A program made the position numbers and the translations under genes. From Ruminococcus sp. Phil11 (GTDB taxonomy: Bacteria > Bacillota > Clostridia > Oscillospirales > Ruminococcaceae), in the NCBI GenBank assembly GCA_001940925.1, contig MSGZ01000009.1, positions 1 through 49,907 of the forward strand: 49,907 nucleotides of DNA, read 5' to 3'. Each line of letters begins with the position of its first letter. Within the stretch, counting starts at the first letter, position 1. The notes beneath the pieces are model-generated. The model had not been told where the DNA came from. It saw only the letters and a program-made list of their open reading frames with translations, and made no database searches. This document shows, in pieces, positions 8,526 to 16,333 of the stretch.

Positions 8526-9189
8526 CTGTCTTTTTCAGCCTCCTGAACAGCCTGATCTGCAGCCGGATCATCTCATAGTACATCGGGATCATGCCGACGA
8601 GCATGATGATGTCCATGATCGTGAAGCCGGTGCCGCCGACCGTGACGAGTGCCTTTGTCCGGAAGATCAGTCCGAGGATGCAGACCGCCGCATAGGACAT
8701 GTGCGCCTCGATCGGGCCGAGCCGCGGGAACTGGAACTCATTGAAGTAGATGATATAGTTCATGATCGTGACATTCGTGACGCCGTAAAGCGGTGCCGCG
8801 AAGGCTGCAAGCTCCATTTTGCAGTAGGGCGTCAGACCCATTGCGAGCAGCAGAAATGTCGAAAAGAGCACATCCGTGATGAGATCGAAGTAGGCACCGG
8901 CTCTTGACGACATGCCGCGGTTTCTTGCGATGTAGCCGTCAAGGTCATCCGCAATCAGATGCACGGCGATGCCGAGGACGGAGCCGAGGAAGAACCACGG
9001 GCTGATATTCGTCAGCAGGGTGAAAATGATTGCTGCCAGTCCGCCGAGTGCACCGACGAGTGTCATATCATTCGGCGTCATACGCTTCGGGATATGCTTG
9101 CCGACATGCTTGTAAAGAAACTGCTGGAACCCGGTTTCCAGCTTGCTCGGGATCAGTTTTTTGACCGGGTTTTTGTAGGTCTCTGCCAT
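8512..9189 (-). CDS. CDP-alcohol phosphatidyltransferase family membrane enzyme
   Basis: The protein has 225 residues and several hydrophobic segments. The family signature is intact: DDLDGYIAR, then G eight residues on, then YFDLITD, giving the four metal-binding Asp of the D-x2-D-G-x2-A-R...G-x3-D-x3-D motif. Such enzymes move a phosphatidyl group from CDP-diacylglycerol to an alcohol (glycerol phosphate, inositol phosphate, serine) at the membrane. The acceptor alcohol cannot be read from the sequence. GGAGG stands five bases before the ATG, and a single base separates the upstream radical SAM stop from this start. Confidence 0.85.
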   Translation of the reverse strand: MAETYKNPVKKLIPSKLETGFQQFLYKHVGKHIPKRMTPNDMTLVGALGGLAAIIFTLLTNISPWFFLGSVLGIAVHLIADDLDGYIARNRGMSSRAGAYFDLITDVLFSTFLLLAMGLTPYCKMELAAFAAPLYGVTNVTIMNYIIYFNEFQFPRLGPIEAHMSYAAVCILGLIFRTKALVTVGGTGFTIMDIIMLVGMIPMYYEMIRLQIRLFRRLKKTDAQK

Positions 9190-9190
9190 T

Positions 9191-10522
9191 TCAGCCTCCG
9201 AATTTGAACAGATTTTTCAGCATGGAGCGGATATAGAAGCCGTAATCAAGAAAGTCGTAGATGCCGTCCTTTTTGCCGCGGAGGAACAGCATCACCACAA
9301 GAATGTGGTAGTACATATAATATCGCTTCACGCTCATGTTTGCGGGCTTTGCGACCACATGGAGATAGTCCCACTGTCCGGGGTCTCTCGTGATCAGTCT
9401 GCTGCGGTATGCGGAAAACTGCTCCGACGACATTTCCGGCGTATAGATCGAGATCGCCGTGTGCCGGAGGTCATGCTTCCGGATCCATTTGTATACCGCA
9501 AAAAAGTCCTTGCGCCTGAAATCGAGATCGACGATGAACATGCCCATCATGTTGATGCCGGTCTCATTGAGGATGCGGACGGCTTCGGCATTGGTCTGCG
9601 GCGCGGTCTTTTTGTTGTAGGCCTTGAGATGCCTGCCGTCAGCCGCTTCCAGACCCGTCAGCACGTAGTAGAAGCCGATGGCCTTCAGTTCCCGCATCAG
9701 GTCGGGATTCGCCGCGATGAAATCCGCTCTGCCGTAGCAGACGTATTTTTTGCGGATGCCGCGTTCCCTTACCAGTGCGATGAACCGCTCGATCCGTTTG
9801 CGGTCAAAGAGGAAATCGTCGTCGATGAAGTAGATGTTTTCGCAGCCGATCGACGCGATCTCGTCCACCACATCCTCGATCGGCCGGACGGAATAGCTGC
9901 CGCAGTTCATCTTGTTCCGGCAGCAGAACGAGCAGCGGTACGGGCAGCAGTATGCCGAACGCACATGCGCGCAGGGGAGCAGCTCCAGATAGCGGTAGCG
10001 GCCGGTGTGCGCATAGAAATAGCTCCGGTCGGGGCGCGGCAGCCTGCCGATGTCAAACGGCTGTGCGGCCTTGATGATCCATTCGCCGCCGTGCCGGAAG
10101 CAGACGCTGTGCAGCGGCTCCGTGCCGGTGAGAATGTCCGCGATGTGGAAAATGTCGAACGAGGTCAGGATCCAGTCGATCTGTTTGCAGAAAAAGCGTT
10201 TGTAATTGAGCTGCACATGCAGTCCGCCGACAAGCGTGATGCAGCCCGCTTTTTTTGCAGCCGCGCAGTATTCCTTCATGAAGTGCTCCTGCCGCGTTCT
10301 GCCGCAGACATAGACCGCAAACGGCTTCACCTCATGCAGACGCTCCGCAAAGGGCTGCGTCTCGACCTGTCCGTCCCAGATCTCCGGCGCAAAACCGCGT
10401 TCCTTCAGAAGCGCGGAGATATATTCCAGCTCCAGCGGCTCATTTTCGATGACCCCCGTGAAATTGTACTTGTTGCGCGAGATTTCCGGATGCACCAGCA
10501 GGATCTTTTTGTTCTCCTTCAT
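9191..10522 (-). CDS. B12-binding-domain radical SAM enzyme
   Basis: The protein has 443 residues. The N-terminal 130 or so look like a Rossmann-type cobalamin-binding domain (ILLVHPEISRN, LVGGLHVQL), although no clear DxHxxG is present. The radical SAM cluster motif CPYRCSFC (about 193-200) is CxxxCxxC, followed by YFIDDDFLFD and FYYVLTGLEA typical of the TIM barrel. ATG 10522 was chosen because AAGGGG lies eight bases upstream; a GTG nine bases earlier overlaps the upstream stop as GTGA. Members modify unreactive carbons (methylation, C-C bond formation). Lying between an acyl-AMP ligase and a phosphatidyltransferase, a lipid or acyl chain is the likely substrate. I cannot tell which. Confidence 0.85.
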   Translation of the reverse strand: MKENKKILLVHPEISRNKYNFTGVIENEPLELEYISALLKERGFAPEIWDGQVETQPFAERLHEVKPFAVYVCGRTRQEHFMKEYCAAAKKAGCITLVGGLHVQLNYKRFFCKQIDWILTSFDIFHIADILTGTEPLHSVCFRHGGEWIIKAAQPFDIGRLPRPDRSYFYAHTGRYRYLELLPCAHVRSAYCCPYRCSFCCRNKMNCGSYSVRPIEDVVDEIASIGCENIYFIDDDFLFDRKRIERFIALVRERGIRKKYVCYGRADFIAANPDLMRELKAIGFYYVLTGLEAADGRHLKAYNKKTAPQTNAEAVRILNETGINMMGMFIVDLDFRRKDFFAVYKWIRKHDLRHTAISIYTPEMSSEQFSAYRSRLITRDPGQWDYLHVVAKPANMSVKRYYMYYHILVVMLFLRGKKDGIYDFLDYGFYIRSMLKNLFKFGG

Positions 10523-10527
10523 ATCTG

Positions 10528-12168
10528 TCACCCCTTTGCCGTCAGTTCCTGATAGGCGATCTTGCCGACCAGTGTTTTCGGGAAGCTGCTGACAAACACG
10601 ATCTCCTTCGGAATCGCGTAGCCCGCAACGGACTGCGTGAGCAGCTGCATGAGTTCTCCGCGGATCTGTTCCTCATCGCCTTCGCCGCGCAGCATGACAT
10701 AAGCCTTTGCGCGCTGACCGCGGAGTTCGTCTGGCACGCCGACGACCGCGCACATCGCGACCTGCTCATGCGCGCTGATGACGTTCTCGATGTTCTGCGG
10801 GTAGATGTTGTAGCCGTTCGAGACGATCATGCGCTTTAGCCGCTGGTGGAAATAGAGATAACCGTTTTCGTCCATGCTGCCGAGGTCGCCGGTGTGCAGC
10901 CAGATGCGTCCGTTTTCATCTTTGCGGAGCGTTTCTGCGGTCTCCTCCGGTTCCTTGTAATAGCCCTTCATGACGGTCGGGCCGCTGAGCACGATCTCGC
11001 CGGTCTCGCCTGCGGGAACGTCCTTTCCTGTTTTCGGGTCAGTGATCCGGTACAGCGTATCCGGATACGGCAGACCGCATGTGCCGGGAATCGTGCAGCC
11101 GTCCGGTGTCAGGCAGCTTCCCGTGACGCATTCCGTCAGGCCGTAGCCTTCTCTGACGGTGCATTTGCAGCCGTGGCTGCGGAGCATCTCATTGAGCTTT
11201 AATTTGGTATTCGCAGCGAGCGAATCGCCGCCGGAGATCACGCATTTGACAAAATCCAGCGATTTGCCTTCAAAATCATTGCTGCGGAGCATCGCCTCAT
11301 AGATCGCGGGAACACCGGCGATCAGATTCGGCCGGTATTTGAATACCAGCTTGCCGAACTCTTTGACATTGAACTTCGGGAGAATGACCGCCGTGCCGCC
11401 GAGCATCAGAACGGTGTGGATGCAGACGCCGAGCCCGAAGCCGTGGAACACCGGCATCACGGAGAGCATCCTGTCGCCCTTTGTGAGACATCCGCAGGCT
11501 TCGATGCTCTGCAGTGCGAGCGCATTGAAGTTGAGATTCGTCAGCATAATGCCCTTGGGCTTGCCGGTTGTGCCGCCGCTGTAGAGAATGGCCGCGGTGT
11601 CATCTGCTGCGGAATGGACGGAAAGATCGGCGGAACCGAACACGAGCCCCTTGGCAAGAAATTCCTTCCAGTGCAGGAAGTTTGAGCGCGGCGTATGCTC
11701 CTTGATGCCCTTCACGAAATATCCTGCCTTCATCAGCAGCGGCATACTGTCCGCCGGAGAGACCGTGACGGCCAGCGTGATATCGGTTCTGGCCGCGACC
11801 TTTTCGAGCTTGTCCGCGATCAGATCGACCGCGAAGATGAAGCGGCTGTCTGTCAGATCCATGTCCCGGACGATCTCGTCCTCCGCAGAGAGCGGGTGGA
11901 TCATGTTCGCGACCGCGCCGATCTTGCTGACGGCATAGAACAGGAACACCGCCTCCGGGATATTCGGCAGGCAGATCGAAACGCTGTCGCCCTGTTTCAC
12001 GCCTGCGGCAGAGAGTGCCCGTGCACAGAGCCCGATCTGCCCGATCAGCTCCGTATAGGAGAATCTGCGCCCGAAGTATTCGACGGCGGGGGCACTGCCG
12101 TATGCGTCCGCCTTTTCTTTCAGCAGGTCATAGACCGAGCACTGCGGATATTCCAGATGTCTGTTCAT
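10528..12168 (-). CDS. Acyl-CoA synthetase / AMP-dependent acyl ligase
   Basis: The protein has 546 residues. The adenylation signature is YSGGTTGKPKG, followed by GYGLTECVTG, HTGDLGSMDENGYLYF, RLKRMIVSNGYNIYP and a C-terminal catalytic Lys in TLVGKIAY. It is close in layout to long-chain fatty acid-CoA ligases (FadD). It would activate a fatty acid as acyl-AMP and then acyl-CoA or another acyl thioester. I chose the second ATG (12168): it has GGAGGG seven bases upstream and forms an ATGA overlap with the stop of the upstream acyltransferase. An in-frame ATG at 12183 is less likely. It probably feeds acyl groups to the neighbouring lipid enzymes. Confidence 0.9.
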   Translation of the reverse strand: MNRHLEYPQCSVYDLLKEKADAYGSAPAVEYFGRRFSYTELIGQIGLCARALSAAGVKQGDSVSICLPNIPEAVFLFYAVSKIGAVANMIHPLSAEDEIVRDMDLTDSRFIFAVDLIADKLEKVAARTDITLAVTVSPADSMPLLMKAGYFVKGIKEHTPRSNFLHWKEFLAKGLVFGSADLSVHSAADDTAAILYSGGTTGKPKGIMLTNLNFNALALQSIEACGCLTKGDRMLSVMPVFHGFGLGVCIHTVLMLGGTAVILPKFNVKEFGKLVFKYRPNLIAGVPAIYEAMLRSNDFEGKSLDFVKCVISGGDSLAANTKLKLNEMLRSHGCKCTVREGYGLTECVTGSCLTPDGCTIPGTCGLPYPDTLYRITDPKTGKDVPAGETGEIVLSGPTVMKGYYKEPEETAETLRKDENGRIWLHTGDLGSMDENGYLYFHQRLKRMIVSNGYNIYPQNIENVISAHEQVAMCAVVGVPDELRGQRAKAYVMLRGEGDEEQIRGELMQLLTQSVAGYAIPKEIVFVSSFPKTLVGKIAYQELTAKG

Positions 12169-12812
12169 GTTCTTTCCCTCCATGCGTCATAAGCTGTCAG
12201 CCGCTTTTTGCTGCGGAGATCTGCCGGCATGATCTCGCCGAGCAGCTCTGCGATCCGGTCATAAAGCACCCGGTTGATCTCATCCGGCGTTCTGTTATCC
12301 GGCAAAATCGGTTCTCCGAAGCGGATCGTGACCTTGCCGCGGAACGGCCTGTAGGTGCCGCAGATCGCGTATGGGACGACCGGTGCGCCGGTGCGCTGCG
12401 ACATGACTGCCGCACCGAATTTAAACGGCAGGAGCAGCTCGTCGGTATAATTGCGCTTGGCCTCCGGGGATACATTCACGAGCTGTCCGCTGCGGAGTGC
12501 CTCCTCTGCGGCTTTCAGTGCATCGGGATTGTGCGCAATGTGAAGATCGACCGGGATCGTGCCGGCCGCGCGGAACAGAAACCCGAACGCGCCGTCGTGA
12601 AGTGCTTTTTTCGCCAGTGTGCAGACGACCCGCTTCGTGCAGATATCCACCAGGATCGGATCGAGCGCATGGGTGTGGTTGCCTGCGATCACGGCGGCAC
12701 CCTCTGCGGGGATATGCTCTTTGCCGATGATCTCACAGCGGTAGAGAACAGAGAACAGCGGTTTGAATATCAGCCGGAGTGCCCGGTACATGATCATATT
12801 CTGTCTTTTCAT
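12165..12812 (-). CDS. PlsC-like 1-acyl-glycerol-3-phosphate acyltransferase
   Basis: The protein has 215 residues. The catalytic H-x4-D motif is NHTHALD and the glycerolipid-binding block is present as SPEAKRNYTDE, where most relatives have PEGTRS; the block is divergent but the Glu and Arg are kept. KFGAAVMSQRTGAPVVPYAI and FGEPI are family blocks. Members acylate lysophosphatidic acid at the membrane. The ATG at 12812 has AAGGGCGG upstream; the open frame extends to 13043 through the promoter region and was not used. This is the first gene of the five-gene operon, and its stop overlaps the next start as ATGA. Confidence 0.85.
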   Translation of the reverse strand: MKRQNMIMYRALRLIFKPLFSVLYRCEIIGKEHIPAEGAAVIAGNHTHALDPILVDICTKRVVCTLAKKALHDGAFGFLFRAAGTIPVDLHIAHNPDALKAAEEALRSGQLVNVSPEAKRNYTDELLLPFKFGAAVMSQRTGAPVVPYAICGTYRPFRGKVTIRFGEPILPDNRTPDEINRVLYDRIAELLGEIMPADLRSKKRLTAYDAWRERT

Positions 12813-12887
12813 TGTAACCGCCCTTTCACAGAACCCTATTATACCACTTCTGCGCCGCAGTTTCAAGTGGCTGATGTTGCTTTCTGA

Positions 12888-13011
12888 TGTTATCATACCA
12901 TATCCGCAGAAGAAAGCAAAGGTGCCGTCCGTCACTGTATCAGTGACATTTGTCACACTTTTGATGACAGCCGGCATCTTATCATTGGGGCTCTTATATG
13001 GTATGATAACA
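12888..13011. promoter_or_regulatory. Divergent promoter region with a 16-bp inverted repeat over both -10 boxes
   Basis: TGTTATCATACCATAT (12888-12903) is repeated as its exact reverse complement at 12996-13011. Each arm contains TATGAT: minus-strand -10 at 12892-12897 with TTGCTT (12914-12919, 16-bp spacer), and plus-strand -10 at 13002-13007 with TTATCA (12979-12984, 17-bp spacer). Between them lie GTCACTG-TAT-CAGTGAC (12931-12947) and an overlapping GTGAC-N4-GTCAC (12943-12956). The layout suggests one regulator acting on both the lipid operon and the small plus-strand gene. Confidence 0.6.
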
Positions 13012-13042
13012 GTAACCCCAAACAGAAAGGAAGCGAAATACA

Positions 13043-13150
13043 TTGCTGCTCAGAATCATAGCTGCCGTTCTTGTCATACTGCCGTTTGCGGTGCCGCTGC
13101 TGACGGCCTGTCTGCTCCGGTTCCGGCAGAACAGTCCGCGCAGGCATTAA
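13043..13150 (+). CDS. Possible 35-residue membrane peptide with TTG start
   Basis: AAAGGAAGC is followed, nine bases on, by TTG and 35 codons: a hydrophobic stretch (LLRIIAAVLVILPFAVPLL) and a basic tail (RFRQNSPRRH). It follows the plus-strand promoter at 12979-13007 and lies just before the histidine kinase promoter. The pattern is that of a single-span small membrane protein. No family is recognised and the start codon is non-canonical, so this is tentative. Confidence 0.4.
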   Translation: MLLRIIAAVLVILPFAVPLLTACLLRFRQNSPRRH

Positions 13151-13177
13151 CTGCACAGCCTTTTTGCAGATTATCCA

Positions 13178-13206
13178 TTGAAATTTTGCGCGTAATATGT
13201 TATAAT
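13178..13206 (+). promoter_or_regulatory. Promoter of the two-component system operon
   Basis: TTGAAA (13178-13183), a 17-bp spacer and TATAAT (13201-13206). The start of transcription is expected near 13213, only about 12 bases before the ATG, so the leader is little more than the GGGGGTG ribosome-binding site. Confidence 0.75.
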
Positions 13207-13224
13207 TTCAGCAGGGGGTGACGT

Positions 13225-14847
13225 ATGATCACAGGAATTGTCTCCGCCGTTTTGCTGCTGATCGGTCTGGGCGGAATGCTCAGTTCGATCATCTGGATCA
13301 TTCACCGCGGCAACAGCAACCGCCTGACGCGTCTGTTTTTAAGCTGTCAGGTGTCGATCGTGCTCTGGCTGATCTCCGAGCTGCTGAACCTGTTTTCGGA
13401 GAGCGTCCGGCAATACTGGATCAGCTACTGTATCGGCAATGTCGGCATCAGCTGCTTTGCACCGCTCTGGCTGATGCTCTCCGCCGCCTATACGGATTCC
13501 GGCAAACGGCTCAAAAAATACTGGTTCTGTCTGCCGCTGATCGCTGCTGCGGCGGTCTGCGTCGTGCTGACGAACCCGAAGCATCATCTTTACTATGCAT
13601 CATTTGAAGCGGGAGGCGCGGGGCATGTTGCTTACGGCCCGCTGTTTTATGCGTTTCAGGTGATCTATTATATCTGTATCCTGACCGGCATCACGATGAT
13701 CTGCGTCCGGCATACGCGCAGCTCTGCACAGATCTCGAAGCAGTCCGTTCTGCTGATCCTTTCAGCCGCGATTCCGCTGGCTATCAACACGCTGACGCTG
13801 ACCGGCATCCTGCAGTCAACCGTCGCGCTGACACCGCTGTTCTTTGCGCTGTCAAGCCTGCTGATTATCATTGCACTCGGGCGGTACGGTCTGCTCAATA
13901 TCAACAGCATCGCGATCCGGGATACGATCAGCAACATTGACAGCGGCGTCATGATCTTCGATATCAGCGGCGCGCTGACCTACCGCAACAAATACATCAG
14001 CGGTCTGCCGTTCCTGAAAGACGTGCAGGATACAGAGCAGTTCCGTGCGGCACTGGCGGCGGCATCCGGCGAGGCACCCGATGCGGATTTCACCGCCGCG
14101 GAGCTAAAGATCGGCGATGAATATTACAGCCTGAAGCGGACGCTCTGTCAGAACCGGACCGGCACGAAGGTCGCGAACATCGTGACGATCAGCAATGTGA
14201 CGGAATATCACGAGCTGGCTGCTGCGGAAAAGAAGCTGAGCCTTGAGCAGGAGCGCAACCGCATCGCGCAGGAAATGCATGATTCTGCGGGGCATACCTT
14301 CACGATGATCAGCTCGCTGGCCAGACTGATGAAATATGAAACGGCGCAGGCGCAGCCCGATCTGCAGAAGCTCACGGAGAATCTCTCCGAGATCGACGGG
14401 CTGTCAAGGAGCGGCGTCACGCAGCTCCGGTGCACGATCAACAATCTGCGGGACGATACGTTCATGAGCTCCGTGACGGGTGCGGTGCAGACCGTCGTCT
14501 CGGCGGTGCGCGGCGTACAGATTGACCTCTGCGTGCAGGGTGAGGAGGATGCACGCTTTGCGTTCTGCATCCGGGAGATGTATGACAACTGTCGCGAGAC
14601 TGTCACAAATGCGCTCCGCTATGCAGAGGCGGACTGCATCAGCATCATACTGAAATTCCTTGCCGACCGCGCCGAAATGTACATTCTGGATAACGGCAGG
14701 GGCTGCAGCGAAATCAAGGAACAGAACGGACTGCGCGGAATCCGTGCGCGGACAGAGGCAATCGGCGGGACGGTTAAATTTTCATCCGCTCCCGGCGAGG
14801 GCTTCCGCACGGTGATCCGCATTCCGGTAAAGGAGGCGGGATCATGA
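13225..14847 (+). CDS. Sensor histidine kinase with multi-span membrane domain (HisKA_3 class)
   Basis: The protein has 540 residues. About 1-225 contain seven or so hydrophobic segments, as in the 7TM N-terminal sensor domain of histidine kinases. About 230-330 is PAS-like (NIDSGVMIFDISGALTYRN). The dimerisation/phosphoacceptor helix is ERNRIAQEMHDSAGH, with His352. The ATPase domain follows, with an N-box region MYDNCRETVTNALRYAEA, a G1 box LDNGRGC, GLRGIRARTEAIGG and GEGFRTVIRIP. It autophosphorylates and passes phosphate to the response regulator encoded immediately downstream, whose start overlaps this stop as ATGA. The signal is unknown; membrane location suggests envelope or small-molecule sensing. 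Confidence 0.9.
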   Translation: MITGIVSAVLLLIGLGGMLSSIIWIIHRGNSNRLTRLFLSCQVSIVLWLISELLNLFSESVRQYWISYCIGNVGISCFAPLWLMLSAAYTDSGKRLKKYWFCLPLIAAAAVCVVLTNPKHHLYYASFEAGGAGHVAYGPLFYAFQVIYYICILTGITMICVRHTRSSAQISKQSVLLILSAAIPLAINTLTLTGILQSTVALTPLFFALSSLLIIIALGRYGLLNINSIAIRDTISNIDSGVMIFDISGALTYRNKYISGLPFLKDVQDTEQFRAALAAASGEAPDADFTAAELKIGDEYYSLKRTLCQNRTGTKVANIVTISNVTEYHELAAAEKKLSLEQERNRIAQEMHDSAGHTFTMISSLARLMKYETAQAQPDLQKLTENLSEIDGLSRSGVTQLRCTINNLRDDTFMSSVTGAVQTVVSAVRGVQIDLCVQGEEDARFAFCIREMYDNCRETVTNALRYAEADCISIILKFLADRAEMYILDNGRGCSEIKEQNGLRGIRARTEAIGGTVKFSSAPGEGFRTVIRIPVKEAGS

Positions 14848-15470
14848 TTTCTGTACTGATTGCGGACGATGTGGCCGTATTGCGTGCAGGACTGAAAGCG
14901 GTGCTTGCGGAGGACAGCGGCATCCGGGTTGTCGGGGAGGCGTCCGACGGCAAAGAGGCACTGGAAATGTGCATCCGGCTGCGGCCGGACGTCGTTCTGA
15001 TGGACATGCGGATGCCGGAATATGACGGCTCCTACGGCACGCGGAAGATCAAGGACGCGGTGCCGGAGGTCAAGGTGCTCGTGCTGACGACCTTTGACGA
15101 CAAGGAGACCGTTGACCGCGCGCTCTCCGCGGGTGCGGACGGCTATCTGCTGAAGGAGATGGACAGCAGCCAGATTCTCAATTCGATCCGTGCGGTCGCA
15201 GGCGGAATCAGCGTGTTCTGTGATAATGTATTCCGCTCGATCCGGAAGGAGGCGGCGATCCCGCAGGATGCCGGGAACTATGATCTGACGCCGCGGGAAA
15301 CGGATATTCTGCGGCTGATCTGTGACGGCGCGGACAATAAGGAGATCGCTGCAAAGCTGTATCTGGCGGAGGGCACGGTGCGCAACAGCATTTCCCGGAT
15401 GCTCGAAAAGCTCGGTCTGAAAGACCGGACGCAGCTTGCGGTCTTTGCGATCAAGAATAACATCGTATAG
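14844..15470 (+). CDS. NarL/LuxR-family response regulator
   Basis: The protein has 208 residues. The receiver domain has acidic Asp8/Asp9, phosphoacceptor Asp54 in VVLMDMRMP, and the Lys region KEMDSS. The C-terminal LuxR helix-turn-helix spans about 147-208 (LTPRETDILRLICDGADNKEIA, then EGTVRNSISRMLEKLGL). It is the partner of the upstream histidine kinase (ATGA overlap). Target genes are not indicated. No transporter follows, as it would in bacitracin-type systems; the next gene, radC, has its own promoter. Confidence 0.93.
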   Translation: MISVLIADDVAVLRAGLKAVLAEDSGIRVVGEASDGKEALEMCIRLRPDVVLMDMRMPEYDGSYGTRKIKDAVPEVKVLVLTTFDDKETVDRALSAGADGYLLKEMDSSQILNSIRAVAGGISVFCDNVFRSIRKEAAIPQDAGNYDLTPRETDILRLICDGADNKEIAAKLYLAEGTVRNSISRMLEKLGLKDRTQLAVFAIKNNIV

Positions 15471-15552
15471 GCAGAATGACATACGAATTGCGGTTCAGAT
15501 CTGCATGGAGTAAGTTTCGCGGAACGATCACAGGATTCTGAATTGTTTTCCA

Positions 15553-15581
15553 TTGACAAAGCGCGGAAAATCTGGTATCAT
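15553..15581 (+). promoter_or_regulatory. Promoter of the radC-uvrB gene run
   Basis: A perfect TTGACA (15553-15558), a 17-bp spacer ending in TGG, and TATCAT (15576-15581). It lies 54 bases before the radC ATG. Confidence 0.85.
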
Positions 15582-15634
15582 ATAAGATAGCAGTTTCTGC
15601 GCTTTTTTAATTGCGGGAAAGGAGGACATACTGC

Positions 15635-16321
15635 ATGGCAGAGAGTATTCATCAGGGGCACCGGAAGCGGATGCGCGAGCGGTTTCTGAAAACGGAACTG
15701 AACGGCTTTCATGCGCATGAGGTTCTGGAGCTCCTGCTGTTTTACGGCGTTCCGCGTGTGGATACAAATCCGCTTGCCCACGCGCTGCTTGAACGCTTCG
15801 GGAGCCTGCACGCGGTACTCTCCGCACCGCCGGAGCAGCTTCGGCAGGTGAAGGGCATGACGGATTCTGCCGCCTGCCTGATCGCGCTGATGCGTGCGGT
15901 CTATGCCTACGATGCGGCGGAGCAGAGCTGCGGTGTCCCGATGGAATCCTTTTCCGCGATCTGCGATTATTTCACGGATATTTACCGGTTTGAGAACCGG
16001 GAGGTTGTCCGGGCTGCGTTTCTGGACAGGCGTCTTAGATTGATTCGCTGCGAGATCATCGGCGAGGGCGACCCGTCCGCGTCGGCGTTTTCCGTCCGCA
16101 GTCTGATTGAAAATGCCTGTGCGGCAGGCAGTAATGTGGTGATTCTTGCACATAATCATCCGCAGGGAAGCGCGGCACCTTCCGGTACGGACATTGCGGT
16201 GACGCGGCAGCTTGCGGAGACGCTTGCAAAAAGCGGCATTTCGCTTGCAGATCATGTGATCGCCGGCAGCGGGGAGACGGTCTCTCTCCGGTCGCTCGGT
16301 GTGTTTATGGGCTTGGATTGA
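15635..16321 (+). CDS. radC: RadC/JAB-MPN domain protein
   Basis: The protein has 228 residues. The N-terminal part carries a helix-hairpin-helix-like region (LRQVKGMTDSAACLIALM), and the C-terminal JAB/MPN metalloprotease fold has the JAMM motif HNHPQGSAAPSGTD. The ATG at 15635 has GGAGG nine bases upstream; an in-frame TTG at 15611 precedes the ribosome-binding site and is rejected. RadC proteins are linked to DNA repair by name only; their biochemical role is unsettled. It stands 12 bases before uvrB. Confidence 0.9.
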   Translation: MAESIHQGHRKRMRERFLKTELNGFHAHEVLELLLFYGVPRVDTNPLAHALLERFGSLHAVLSAPPEQLRQVKGMTDSAACLIALMRAVYAYDAAEQSCGVPMESFSAICDYFTDIYRFENREVVRAAFLDRRLRLIRCEIIGEGDPSASAFSVRSLIENACAAGSNVVILAHNHPQGSAAPSGTDIAVTRQLAETLAKSGISLADHVIAGSGETVSLRSLGVFMGLD

Positions 16322-16333
16322 GCAGGAGGAAAC

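Noticed and set aside
12813..13043. N-terminal extension of the PlsC-like protein
   Set aside because: It overlaps the divergent promoter region and lacks a ribosome-binding site; the ATG at 12812 has one and gives the usual family length.
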